From the NCBI GenBank assembly GCA_021737405.1, contig JAIPEG010000003.1, positions 1-64,000 on the forward strand: a stretch of 64,000 nt of DNA, written 5' to 3'. This document shows positions 25,541-34,143 of this stretch, in pieces. This DNA comes from Bacteriovoracaceae bacterium. Lineage in GTDB: Bacteria > Bdellovibrionota > Bacteriovoracia > Bacteriovoracales > Bacteriovoracaceae. Position numbers and translations under genes: made by a program. The notes below the pieces were generated by a model. The model saw only the letters and a program-made list of their open reading frames with translations. It had not been told where the DNA came from and ran no database searches. How positions within the stretch are numbered: the stretch's first letter is position 1; the number at the start of each line of letters is the position of its first letter.

Positions 25541-26497
25541 ATGCTAAATGGTTTAAAACTCATCAATTTCACTCCAAGCGAAGAGCTTGAAGCTGCATTG
25601 AAAGCGCGGGCGAATGGTCAGGTCTTTATTTTAAGAACCTGTCAAAGAACCTTGGTGCTAGGGTTTAATGCACAACCTGAAAATGTAACCAAAAAAGTCT
25701 CTGATATAGACTCCTATGATGATTTTAAAGAAACATTTAAGGGCGTAACCGCCTATGAATTTCTCTTAGAGACCATCTGTGGTCTTAAAAGTCGTATTCT
25801 AGGTGAAAATGAAATTGTTCACCAATTTAAAGAAGCCTATTCTCAATTTCTAAAACATGAGAACCCAAATAGTCTCATTCAAAGTGTTCTTGAAAAACTC
25901 TTTAAAGACGCCAAAGATATTCGCTCAAGTCACCTAAAGCACATCGGTCTACAAACCTATGCAGGCATAACAAGAAAGGTTCTTTTAGATAAAGCACCAA
26001 AAGGATCAAAAGTATTTATCCTCGGCTCTGGTGAATTGGCAGAGGACCTCATCAAAATCTCACACCGACGTTACGAGATTTACCTCTGTGCAAGAAACCA
26101 AGAGCGTGTTCTTGAACTTAAGGATAAGTACACCGTCAAGACTCTCCCTTGGAGCGAAAGAGAGACGGTTCTTGAAGAAAAATTTATCATCAACACCATT
26201 GGAACCAAGAAAGAGATATTTGAAATAGAATCACTAAAAAAGCTAGGCCAATCCCCATCCTTACTTTCTTTTATTGACCTATCAGACCCTAGTCCCTTCA
26301 CAAGTGTCATGCCTATTTTGCCCAAAGCAAAGGCGATAAACTTAGAAGGTGTATTCAAGATGGGAGAAAAAATAAGTAGTGAAAAAGAGGCAAAGGTTGG
26401 CTCTGCTCTAAATGCCATCAAAGAAAAAAGTCGCTATCGTCAATATCACTTTACCCTCAATTTTCCTTTTGGCTGGGAAGAGTTGCAATTTGCTTAA
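25541..26497 (+). CDS. hemA: Glutamyl-tRNA reductase (short form)
   Basis: Reduces Glu-tRNA(Glu) to glutamate-1-semialdehyde with NADPH, the committed step of C5 heme synthesis. Catalytic Cys34 is in LRTCQRT, and the signature GLKSRILGENEIVHQFKEAY is intact, followed by the nucleotide-binding ILGSGELAEDLI. At 318 residues it lacks most of the C-terminal helical dimerisation domain of the roughly 420-residue enzyme and has a shortened N-terminus. First gene of the hem operon. The ATG has no good ribosome binding site. Confidence 0.88.
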   Translation: MLNGLKLINFTPSEELEAALKARANGQVFILRTCQRTLVLGFNAQPENVTKKVSDIDSYDDFKETFKGVTAYEFLLETICGLKSRILGENEIVHQFKEAYSQFLKHENPNSLIQSVLEKLFKDAKDIRSSHLKHIGLQTYAGITRKVLLDKAPKGSKVFILGSGELAEDLIKISHRRYEIYLCARNQERVLELKDKYTVKTLPWSERETVLEEKFIINTIGTKKEIFEIESLKKLGQSPSLLSFIDLSDPSPFTSVMPILPKAKAINLEGVFKMGEKISSEKEAKVGSALNAIKEKSRYRQYHFTLNFPFGWEELQFA

Positions 26498-26569
26498 AAT
26501 AGCTTCTTTTCATGGTGTAGGGCCTTATTAAAAGACATTTCTTACCTATTTTGCTATGAAAGTGAGCCA

Positions 26570-28180
26570 ATGGATAAACTAAATCAAAAACTCCCACATT
26601 ATATTATTGGAACAAGAGGCAGTCTTCTTGCCCTTACTCAGTGCCTACAAGTAAAAAAAGAATTAGAGAGTTCTGGTCTTGCGACCTTTTCCCTAAAAAT
26701 CATCAAGACTCAAGGGGATGAAAATACTCAAGTTCCTTTATGGCAGCTTGAAGGAAAAGATTTTTTTACCAAAGAACTTGATGCAGCTTTATTAAAAAAA
26801 GAAATTGATATGGTTGTTCATAGCTATAAAGATCTAGGCTCTGAAAGACCAATTGGTATAAAGCTTGCGGCCATAACCAAAAGAGATTATGCCCATGACA
26901 TTCTTTTTATTAAAAAAAGTGTCTTAGAAGACCTTCAAAAGAAAAAAGTTCAAAAGATCATCGTTGGAACCTCTTCTCCACGAAGGATGACAAATTTAGA
27001 AAGAAACCTAAAAAGCTTTCTCCCCTATGGAGATGAGTTAAATATAAGTGTTGAGACAAAATCCCTAAGAGGAAATGTAAACAGTCGCCTAGAAAAGTGT
27101 ATAGGTGGTGAATATGATGCTGTCGTATTGGCCCTTCCAGGAATAGAAAGATTAGCACTAGGACTTGATAATCAAAATAATGAGGCCTTTGAGAAGTTTG
27201 GCAATCCAGTCGAAATTCTAAAAGGGCTCATAAAAGAATTAGATTTTATGGTCTTACCCCTAAGCAGTTTTCCCGCGGCGGCAAGCCAGGGAGCTCTTGG
27301 CATAGAGTGCTTAGAAGAAAGAGACGATGCAGGTCACCTTATAAGCATTATTGAAAAGCTTAATCATGATCAAACGATCAAAGAGGTCAAAGAAGAGCGA
27401 AAACTCTTTCAAAGTTATGGTGGAGGTTGCCACCTGGCCGTTGGAATCAGTGTAAGTTCGTGGAAAGGTGGTCTTAGAAAAAGTCTCGCCGGCATAGCTG
27501 ACGATCAACTAATAAAAGAAGTGAGCTTAATAAGAGAAGAATCACTTCCAAAAATAGAGGGAAGAGTCTTCATTGGACTTCCAAATACAGAGAGCTTTAA
27601 AAATGTCACCAATGATCTGGTTTCAAAAAAGGCTGAGTTAGAGACTCCCCTAACCTTCACTAACGGACAAGATATATTAATAACAAGTCCAAGTGTCCTA
27701 AGAATTAAAAAGAAAGAACTTAGCCAAAAAGAAAACGTCAATTGGTGGGCAAGTGGAATTAAAACCATGAAAGAGATGGCCTCAGCAGGTATGTGGGTTC
27801 ATGGATGTGCTGACTCACTAGGAGAGGCCCATCTCGAAAAGATAAGAAAATCAAAGTTGATCACTCTCTTTTTGGGAAAACCAGACTGGACTTCTCTCTC
27901 CCATGAGTTAGCGCAAACAACGTTAGGGAGTGTAAAACCAGTCTATAAAAGAGAGACATCAGAAAAAATTGCTTCGGGATACATTGAAGAAATAGAAAGT
28001 TGCTCACTCTACTACTGGACCAGCTATCCTCAATATAAGACATTTCAGTCTCTCTTTAGTCTTAATCCATCTGCCGTTCACGCGAGTGGGCTTGGAAAAA
28101 CCTTTGAACAATTAAAAAATGAGATCAACAACCTAGTTCCTATTTCTTCAATGAATGAACTTAAAGATTGGCTCAAATAA
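26570..28180 (+). CDS. hemC-hemD: Porphobilinogen deaminase fused to a uroporphyrinogen-III synthase-like domain
   Basis: 536 residues. The HemC part (about 10-320) starts IIGTRGSLLALTQC, has FTKELDAALL, VHSYKDLG, VGTSSPRR, SLRGNVNSRLEK and the dipyrromethane-cofactor Cys287 (SYGGGCHLAVG); it condenses four porphobilinogens to hydroxymethylbilane. The C-terminal part (about 330-536) has the weakly conserved two-lobe pattern of HemD (ILITSPSVLR, MWVHGCADSLGEAHL), which closes the ring to uroporphyrinogen III. A fusion would channel the unstable intermediate. The HemD assignment rests on position and length. 72 bp after hemA, 8 bp before hemL. Confidence 0.82.
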   Translation: MDKLNQKLPHYIIGTRGSLLALTQCLQVKKELESSGLATFSLKIIKTQGDENTQVPLWQLEGKDFFTKELDAALLKKEIDMVVHSYKDLGSERPIGIKLAAITKRDYAHDILFIKKSVLEDLQKKKVQKIIVGTSSPRRMTNLERNLKSFLPYGDELNISVETKSLRGNVNSRLEKCIGGEYDAVVLALPGIERLALGLDNQNNEAFEKFGNPVEILKGLIKELDFMVLPLSSFPAAASQGALGIECLEERDDAGHLISIIEKLNHDQTIKEVKEERKLFQSYGGGCHLAVGISVSSWKGGLRKSLAGIADDQLIKEVSLIREESLPKIEGRVFIGLPNTESFKNVTNDLVSKKAELETPLTFTNGQDILITSPSVLRIKKKELSQKENVNWWASGIKTMKEMASAGMWVHGCADSLGEAHLEKIRKSKLITLFLGKPDWTSLSHELAQTTLGSVKPVYKRETSEKIASGYIEEIESCSLYYWTSYPQYKTFQSLFSLNPSAVHASGLGKTFEQLKNEINNLVPISSMNELKDWLK

Positions 28181-28188
28181 GGAAAAAA

Positions 28189-29460
28189 ATGTCAGAAAAA
28201 CAAACACTACTCTTTGAAAAATCCAAAAAATTTGTCCCTGGAGGAGTTCACTCCCCCGTACGCTCTTTTAAAGGGCTACATACAACTCCTCGCTTTATTG
28301 ATAAAGCAAAGGGCGCAAAGATATGGGATGTAGATGGAAATGAATACATTGATTTTTGTATGAGCTTTGGTCCTCTTATCTTGGGTCACGCTGATGACGC
28401 TGTAAAGACAGCTTTAAGTAATCAATTAGAGAAAGGCTGGTCATATGGAGCATCTGAAGCTTATTCACTTGAGCTCGCTGAGTTCTTAATAGAGAGACTT
28501 CCTCATGTTGAGCAAATTCGATTTGTAAATTCAGGCACTGAGGCCGTCATGACAGCGGTAAGGCTAGCCCGAGGTGCCAGTGGAAGAAAAAAGATCATTA
28601 AATTTGACGGTTGTTACCACGGCCACTTAGACTCTTTACTCATTAAAGCAGGATCTGGTCTTGCCGGAACGGCCGAAGCTTCAAGTAATGGAGTCCCTGC
28701 TTCTATCGCGGAGGATACACTCATTCTTGATCTTGGAGATTTAGAAGGTTGTAGAAAAGCACTTGAGAGATTCCCTGACGATGTCGCTTTAATTGCCGTT
28801 GAACCCCTTCCGGCAAATAATGGGCTTCTTCCCCAAGACATAGAATTCTTAAAAGGACTTCGAGCATTGGCCGATGAGTTTGGGTCCTACCTACTTTTTG
28901 ATGAAGTCATCTCTGGATTTAGAATAGGTTTTGGAGGAATGGCAGAAAAGACAGGAATCGTTCCTGATATGGTTTGCTACGGTAAAATTATCGGTGGCGG
29001 ACTTCCAGTAGGGGCCGTTGCTGCGAAGAAAGAAATTATGGAAAAGCTAGCTCCAATTGGAGACGTTTATCAGGCCGGTACGTTGAGTGCTAACCCATTG
29101 GCCATGGTTGGGGGACTTGAAACACTTAAGCGCTTAACTCCTGATGCTTATAAGAAACTAGAAGATAATACCCAGAAGATTGTTAATATCTTTACCAAGT
29201 GGTTCCAAGAATTTGAAGGCGGACGCTTTAGTGATTTAAAGATGATTCATGTTGGTTCACTCTTTTGGATTCATCCAGGTACAGCTCCTAAGAAAGCCAG
29301 CGAAATACATCATGACCTGGCTTCAAAATTTAAGGAGCTATTTGAAGTGCTCCTCAATAAGGGAATATACCTTGCCCCTAATGCTTACGAGGTAGGATTC
29401 GTCTCTTTGGCCCATGATCAAACAATCCAAGAAGAGCTTAATCACAGACTTTGGAATTAA
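28189..29460 (+). CDS. hemL: Glutamate-1-semialdehyde 2,1-aminomutase
   Basis: PLP enzyme making 5-aminolevulinate from glutamate-1-semialdehyde. 423 residues with PGGVHSPVRSFKG, NSGTEAVMTAVRLARG, the catalytic Asp of LLFDEVISGFR and the PLP lysine in CYGKIIGGGLPVGA. Cytosolic; acts directly after HemA. ATG at 28189 with AAGGA upstream is preferred over an in-frame TTG at 28168. Its stop abuts the kinase start codon. Confidence 0.95.
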   Translation: MSEKQTLLFEKSKKFVPGGVHSPVRSFKGLHTTPRFIDKAKGAKIWDVDGNEYIDFCMSFGPLILGHADDAVKTALSNQLEKGWSYGASEAYSLELAEFLIERLPHVEQIRFVNSGTEAVMTAVRLARGASGRKKIIKFDGCYHGHLDSLLIKAGSGLAGTAEASSNGVPASIAEDTLILDLGDLEGCRKALERFPDDVALIAVEPLPANNGLLPQDIEFLKGLRALADEFGSYLLFDEVISGFRIGFGGMAEKTGIVPDMVCYGKIIGGGLPVGAVAAKKEIMEKLAPIGDVYQAGTLSANPLAMVGGLETLKRLTPDAYKKLEDNTQKIVNIFTKWFQEFEGGRFSDLKMIHVGSLFWIHPGTAPKKASEIHHDLASKFKELFEVLLNKGIYLAPNAYEVGFVSLAHDQTIQEELNHRLWN

Positions 29461-30342
29461 ATGCGCCAATCAAGTAAGCTTCTTCTCTTTCTCAGTATGC
29501 TCTACGCTGGAATCATTCTTGCTTTAGGCTCCTGGTGGCTTTACCTCATCGTAAAGTACGGTGAAAAAATAGCGGGAATAACCGGTGATGGAAGTGGCGC
29601 CAATATTTTAAAGATGGTTAAGTGGGAAGGTGGTACCTTTTTAACTTTTCTCATTCTATTAAGTGCCTCTTTATTATTTCTTTATGTAAAAGATCAGAAG
29701 AAAACAAAGGGTCTCCAGGCCTTTTTCGCCAGTATGACTCATGAGTTAAAAACTCCTTTGGCCTCCATCCGCTTACAAACGGAAGTCCTATCAGAAGAAT
29801 TGAGTAAGAACAGTGATCTAAGAATAGAAAGACTTGTCGGCCGTCTCATTGAAGACACAAACAAGATGGAAACTCAAATGGACAAAATTCTCCAACTATC
29901 GCGCATAGAAGGAGGAGGAAATTTAAATCTTGGGCCAGTTGATCTACAAGAGCTTTTAGAAAATGCGAAGAAGAGGTGGGGTCATTCGTTAAATATAGAT
30001 ATGAATCTCTGTAAAGACTGTGAGGCGTTAGCTGATGAACTCGCCTTAAAGCTCATCTTAAGAAACCTCTTTGAAAACACTCTTATCCATACCCGAGAAA
30101 AAGAAGCACTCATTACTTTAAAGGAAGACGGTCCCTTCTTAATTCTCCAATACAGTGACAAAGGTGAGTTTCTTGGAGACCAGGCAAAACTAGGAAATCT
30201 CTTTTATAAATTTAATTCAAAAAAGGGATCTGGAATAGGCCTTTATCTTATAAAAAAGCTTACCCAGGCAATGAAAGGAACCTTAAAGATTAATTGTAAA
30301 CCTCACATGACTATTGAGATCAAATTACTTAAGGCGAATTAA
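29461..30342 (+). CDS. Sensor histidine kinase inside the hem operon
   Basis: 293 residues: two TM helices (about 8-32 and 58-76) around a very short extracytoplasmic loop, then HisKA with MTHELKTPLASIRL (phospho-His94) and an HATPase domain (N box LILRNLFENT, G2 GSGIGLYLI). The G1 box reads YSDKGEFLG and departs from DxGxG, so ATP binding may be altered. The roughly 25-residue loop is too small for a large ligand domain and suggests sensing in the membrane. No gap to hemL and 4 bp to the regulator. Confidence 0.88.
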   Translation: MRQSSKLLLFLSMLYAGIILALGSWWLYLIVKYGEKIAGITGDGSGANILKMVKWEGGTFLTFLILLSASLLFLYVKDQKKTKGLQAFFASMTHELKTPLASIRLQTEVLSEELSKNSDLRIERLVGRLIEDTNKMETQMDKILQLSRIEGGGNLNLGPVDLQELLENAKKRWGHSLNIDMNLCKDCEALADELALKLILRNLFENTLIHTREKEALITLKEDGPFLILQYSDKGEFLGDQAKLGNLFYKFNSKKGSGIGLYLIKKLTQAMKGTLKINCKPHMTIEIKLLKAN

Positions 30343-30346
30343 AAGT

Positions 30347-31045
30347 ATGAATAACAGCGTTACTAAAAATATTTTAATTGTTGAAGATGAAGAAAATCTT
30401 GGTCTGACTCTACAGGAATATTTAGAAGACATAGGATACGCCTCTTTTTGGGCCCAGAGTGTATCTGAGGCTCGCAACCTATTTGATAAAGTAAACCCTG
30501 ACGTTGTTCTTATGGATATTGGTCTTCCTGATGGTTCAGGAATTGAATTAGCAAAAGAATTTAGGGGAATTAGAAAAGATTTCCTACTTCTTTTCCTCTC
30601 CGCTTTGAATGATCCTGATACGAAGGTAGAGGCCTTAGAGATTGGAGCTGAAGACTATATAACAAAGCCTTTCGCCCTTAAAGAGCTGACCCTAAGACTA
30701 GAAAAGAGTCTCCAATTTAGAGAAGGATTAAGAAAAGAGACATATGAGTATGGACCATTAAAAATCTCCTTTCAAAAATTTCAGGTCATAGATGCACAAA
30801 ACAACATTATTGATCTCGGCCAAAAGGAATGTGCACTCTTAAAACTCTTACACGACAATAGTGAAAAGGTTCTAAGTAGAGAAGACATCATCAAATATGT
30901 ATGGGGTGAAGATAAATACCCTTCTAATCGAACAGTGGATAACTACATTGTTCGCCTGCGAAAATGGTGTGAAACAGACAAGTTGAAACATATTGAAATT
31001 CAATCTATTAGAGGTATTGGATATAAACTGGTTATAAACAACTGA
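30347..31045 (+). CDS. OmpR-family response regulator inside the hem operon
   Basis: 232 residues: receiver domain (phosphoacceptor Asp57 in VVLMDIGLPDG, acidic pocket VEDEE, K of ITKPF) and a winged-helix DNA-binding domain (IDLGQKECALLKLLHDN, SNRTVDNYIVRLRKW, IRGIGYKLV). ATG at 30347 is chosen because the upstream in-frame start would lie well inside the kinase gene. Partner of the adjacent kinase; it is cotranscribed with hemE and hemL and may control the operon. Targets unknown. Confidence 0.9.
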   Translation: MNNSVTKNILIVEDEENLGLTLQEYLEDIGYASFWAQSVSEARNLFDKVNPDVVLMDIGLPDGSGIELAKEFRGIRKDFLLLFLSALNDPDTKVEALEIGAEDYITKPFALKELTLRLEKSLQFREGLRKETYEYGPLKISFQKFQVIDAQNNIIDLGQKECALLKLLHDNSEKVLSREDIIKYVWGEDKYPSNRTVDNYIVRLRKWCETDKLKHIEIQSIRGIGYKLVINN

Positions 31046-31054
31046 GAGGGTTTT

Positions 31055-32095
31055 GTGGGTTTATTTAATGATCGTTTGAAGAATGAAGATGGTACAACAG
31101 GCGTTCCCGTATGGTTCATGCGACAAGCAGGCCGCTATCACTCTCATTACCAAAACATAAAGAAAGATTCAGACTTTATGACCATGTGTAAAGATCCCCT
31201 ACTTGCCCGTGATATTACCATGGGTCCGATTGAAGATTTCGATTTTGACGCCGCCATACTCTTTAGTGACCTTCTATTTCCCCTTGAGCAAATGGGCCTT
31301 GGTCTAAAATATGCTCCTGGACCACAACTTGACCTAAAAATCGATACACCAGAGAAAATTAAGGAAATTAAAATCCAAGTTGCCCCAGAAATTTATTATG
31401 AATTTCAAAAGAAAGCATGTGAAAATTTAAAGAAAAGTCTTCCCTCAAATAAAACACTCTTGGGTTTTGTTGGTGCCCCTTGGACGCTTTATACTTATGC
31501 CGTAGATGGCGGTCACAGTGGAAATCTCATTAACCCAAAGAAGGGATTTTATGACGGACGATGGCAACAGTTCTGCGAAATACTTTTTCCAAACCTATTA
31601 GAGGAAATGAATCAACAAGCACTCGGTGGTGCAGAGGCCATGTGTCTCTTTGATACCGCCGCTGGTGAGTGTACATTTGAAGATTATACTCAACATATTC
31701 TTCCTCAAATTCGAAAAATCACCGCATCATTTAAAGAGAGTCATCCCGATGTGAAAGTCATTTATTATTCAAAACTCACCCATTTAAATTACCTTCAAGC
31801 TATTGAAGATAAAAATATAGATGTCCTAGGAATTGATTGGCGCATGGACTTATCAAAGGCCCTTAAAGAATTATCGGGTGACTACATGATCCAAGGTAAT
31901 TTTGACCCTGCCCACCTGCATCTTCCATGGCCTATTCTTGAAGAGAAGTTAACCAGTTGGTGGACAGGTCTTAAAAAAGATAATCTTAATTTTGATCGTT
32001 GGATTTGTGGTCTCGGTCATGGTGTCTTACAGCTTACACCAGAGGAAAATGTGAGAAAGACAGTAAGTTTGATCCATGAAAGATTTAGATACTAA
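31055..32095 (+). CDS. hemE: Uroporphyrinogen decarboxylase
   Basis: Converts uroporphyrinogen III to coproporphyrinogen III. 346 residues with the family start PVWFMRQAGRYHSHYQ, an ILFSDLLFP loop and GFVGAPWTLYTYAVDGG. GTG at 31055 with GAGAGGG upstream; 9 bp after the regulator gene. Confidence 0.95.
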   Translation: MGLFNDRLKNEDGTTGVPVWFMRQAGRYHSHYQNIKKDSDFMTMCKDPLLARDITMGPIEDFDFDAAILFSDLLFPLEQMGLGLKYAPGPQLDLKIDTPEKIKEIKIQVAPEIYYEFQKKACENLKKSLPSNKTLLGFVGAPWTLYTYAVDGGHSGNLINPKKGFYDGRWQQFCEILFPNLLEEMNQQALGGAEAMCLFDTAAGECTFEDYTQHILPQIRKITASFKESHPDVKVIYYSKLTHLNYLQAIEDKNIDVLGIDWRMDLSKALKELSGDYMIQGNFDPAHLHLPWPILEEKLTSWWTGLKKDNLNFDRWICGLGHGVLQLTPEENVRKTVSLIHERFRY

Positions 32096-32098
32096 GGG

Positions 32099-33340
32099 AT
32101 GTCCTTACTAAAAGATCTCAACCAATTCCATTCTCCTGGAAATAGATTCGTTTACTATCCAACGACTAACCATTGGAATAATGAAGCGAAGGATATTTTT
32201 AAAGAAAGTATCCTAGAGACAGATAATACCAATCTTTATATTCATCTCCCCTTTTGTCGTGAATTATGCACCTTTTGTGGCTGTAATATAAAGATTTCAA
32301 AGAAAAAAGAAGAACACCTAGATTATATTGAAACCATCGTTCAAGAGTTCAAATTAAAGACTTCCTCATTTCGTCCAATCATAAGTACATTAACGATTGG
32401 TGGAGGAACTCCTAACATCCTGCACCCAGAGGCTAAGAATCTTTTAAAAAGTTTTCTTATTGAAAACGTAGTCCCTACCCTTATCGACTCTCATGTCGAA
32501 TTAGAGCCAAAAACCTTCAATCAAGAAGATTATCAATATTTTAAATCTATTGGTATAAATCGATTCTCATTTGGTATTCAAGACTTCTCAAAAGAAATTT
32601 GTGAAAACTTAAATAGGCATCAAACAATTGAAGAGGTTTTCAGGGCAATTAATCATCTTGGTGATGAAGACGGCCTAGGCCTTGATTTGATCTGGGGTCT
32701 TCCCAAGCAAACAATTGATACTGTTAAGAGCTGGAAAGCACATCTAAAAGAGCTTTCTCCTGATTGGATATCTTTTTATCCATTGGCAAAAGTGCCATGG
32801 CTAAAGTCTTATCAAAATGCTTATGGGGATTTTACCTTACCAACTCTTGAAGAAAAGTTTCAACTATATGTTGCTGGCATAAGACTATTTGAAGAATTGA
32901 ATTATATCCATTTTGGCTTTGGTCACTTTATCAAAAAAGAGGGTCATTTTAAAAAGGCCTTGGAAGAACAGGCCCTGACAAGACGAGTAAGTGGTCTTTA
33001 TCCAAGAGAGATTCACCATACATTGGCCTTAGGAGTCGGCGCCATTAGTGAAATAAATAATTCTCTTCATCAAAACTACAAGATTCTCGAAAGGTACAGA
33101 CACTCAATAGCCGTCCAAAACATAATACCAACAGAGAAGGCGCACCTCATGAATGCTGAGGACATAGCTAGAAAAGAATTAATGGAGCAAATTATTCATA
33201 AAAATATTATACTGCCCCATGAATACCAACTCATTGAAAATAAATTCCCCAAAGGTTGGTTTAATAAGAATCAAGACAACCATTCATTAACGGCCCATGG
33301 CCGCCATTTTCTAGGGCAAGTCCTAAAAGAGCTCACTTAA
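32099..33340 (+). CDS. hemN: Oxygen-independent coproporphyrinogen III oxidase
   Basis: Radical SAM enzyme decarboxylating coproporphyrinogen III without O2. YIHLPFCRELCTFCGCN supplies Cys53, Cys57 and Cys60 for the 4Fe-4S cluster plus Cys62, the HemN-specific CX3CX2CXC arrangement. TIGGGTPNILHP and the ELEPK strand follow. 413 residues is shorter than E. coli HemN (457). The ATG at 32099 is 3 bp after hemE; AAGGG lies too close, so the true start may differ slightly. Confidence 0.88.
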   Translation: MSLLKDLNQFHSPGNRFVYYPTTNHWNNEAKDIFKESILETDNTNLYIHLPFCRELCTFCGCNIKISKKKEEHLDYIETIVQEFKLKTSSFRPIISTLTIGGGTPNILHPEAKNLLKSFLIENVVPTLIDSHVELEPKTFNQEDYQYFKSIGINRFSFGIQDFSKEICENLNRHQTIEEVFRAINHLGDEDGLGLDLIWGLPKQTIDTVKSWKAHLKELSPDWISFYPLAKVPWLKSYQNAYGDFTLPTLEEKFQLYVAGIRLFEELNYIHFGFGHFIKKEGHFKKALEEQALTRRVSGLYPREIHHTLALGVGAISEINNSLHQNYKILERYRHSIAVQNIIPTEKAHLMNAEDIARKELMEQIIHKNIILPHEYQLIENKFPKGWFNKNQDNHSLTAHGRHFLGQVLKELT

Positions 33341-33346
33341 CTGCAA

Positions 33347-33376
33347 TTTACGCCACCAAAGAATATGAGTTATAAT
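33347..33376 (+). promoter_or_regulatory. Promoter-like sequence ending 7 nt before the radical SAM start
   Basis: TTTACG (33347-33352), 18-bp spacer, perfect TATAAT (33371-33376). The expected transcription start would fall at about the ATG at 33384, which has no ribosome binding site, so the mRNA may be leaderless. Confidence 0.45.
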
Positions 33377-33383
33377 AGATCCT

Positions 33384-34142
33384 ATGAATCATGAGCCTCT
33401 CTTTAAAATAGTCGAAATAGAGATCAACAGCCAATGCAATCTGGCCTGTTCTTATTGTCCTAATCAAGACTTTGAGAGGGTAGAAAAAGGGGAAATGTCT
33501 TTAGAAAACTATCAATTAATCATTGATCAATTGGCCGATATAAATTTCAAAGGCAGAATCAGTCATGAGTTTTATGGAGAACCTACCCTCCATCCTCATT
33601 TTGAAGAGATTATTTCAAGAACTAAAAAGACTTTACCAGACACATTGATTGAGCTCTATTCAAATGCAACGAAACTTTCTCTTGAGCGCTTTGTGGATCT
33701 TTACAATCGGGGCATTGACCGTTTTATTCTCACAAAACATGAAGGCATTAAAAATTTGGCCATCGAGACTTACTATGATGAACTAACTGAAGATCAAAAG
33801 AAGTCCATTCGCTACCAAAATCATGATGACCTATACAAAACCAATCGAGGTGGGTTACTCAAAGACGTTGGTGGTAAAGAGCAGCCTCTTCTTCCCTGCC
33901 AAATCCCTTCTTTTCTTTTGACTATTACGGTTAATGGAAATGTTCTTCCTTGCTTTGAGGATTTTTTTCAAAATCATGAGATGGGAAATGTTTTTGAAAG
34001 ACCACTAAAGGATATTTGGTATGATCCAAAATATAAGCAGCTTAGAAGAGATTTAAAGAACGGTTTAAGGCATAAATATAAGACTTGTATGCATTGTAAT
34101 CGTGTCCAGACAAAAGAGCCTTCAGAAGATTATTTTAAATAA
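33384..34142 (+). CDS. Small radical SAM/SPASM protein
   Basis: 252 residues. Radical SAM cluster motif CNLACSYC (Cys18, Cys22, Cys25), GEPTLHPHF, and C-terminal cysteines LLPCQ, VLPCFEDFF and CMHC typical of a SPASM segment that binds an auxiliary iron-sulfur cluster. SPASM enzymes modify peptides, cofactors or haems (the AhbC/AhbD haem enzymes belong here), but this protein is shorter than most. It is 43 bp after hemN with its own promoter-like sequence. Function unknown. Confidence 0.78.
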   Translation: MNHEPLFKIVEIEINSQCNLACSYCPNQDFERVEKGEMSLENYQLIIDQLADINFKGRISHEFYGEPTLHPHFEEIISRTKKTLPDTLIELYSNATKLSLERFVDLYNRGIDRFILTKHEGIKNLAIETYYDELTEDQKKSIRYQNHDDLYKTNRGGLLKDVGGKEQPLLPCQIPSFLLTITVNGNVLPCFEDFFQNHEMGNVFERPLKDIWYDPKYKQLRRDLKNGLRHKYKTCMHCNRVQTKEPSEDYFK

Positions 34143-34143
34143 A

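Noticed and set aside
30314..30346. Upstream start for the hem-operon response regulator
   Set aside because: It would overlap the kinase coding end and adds residues before the conserved receiver start.
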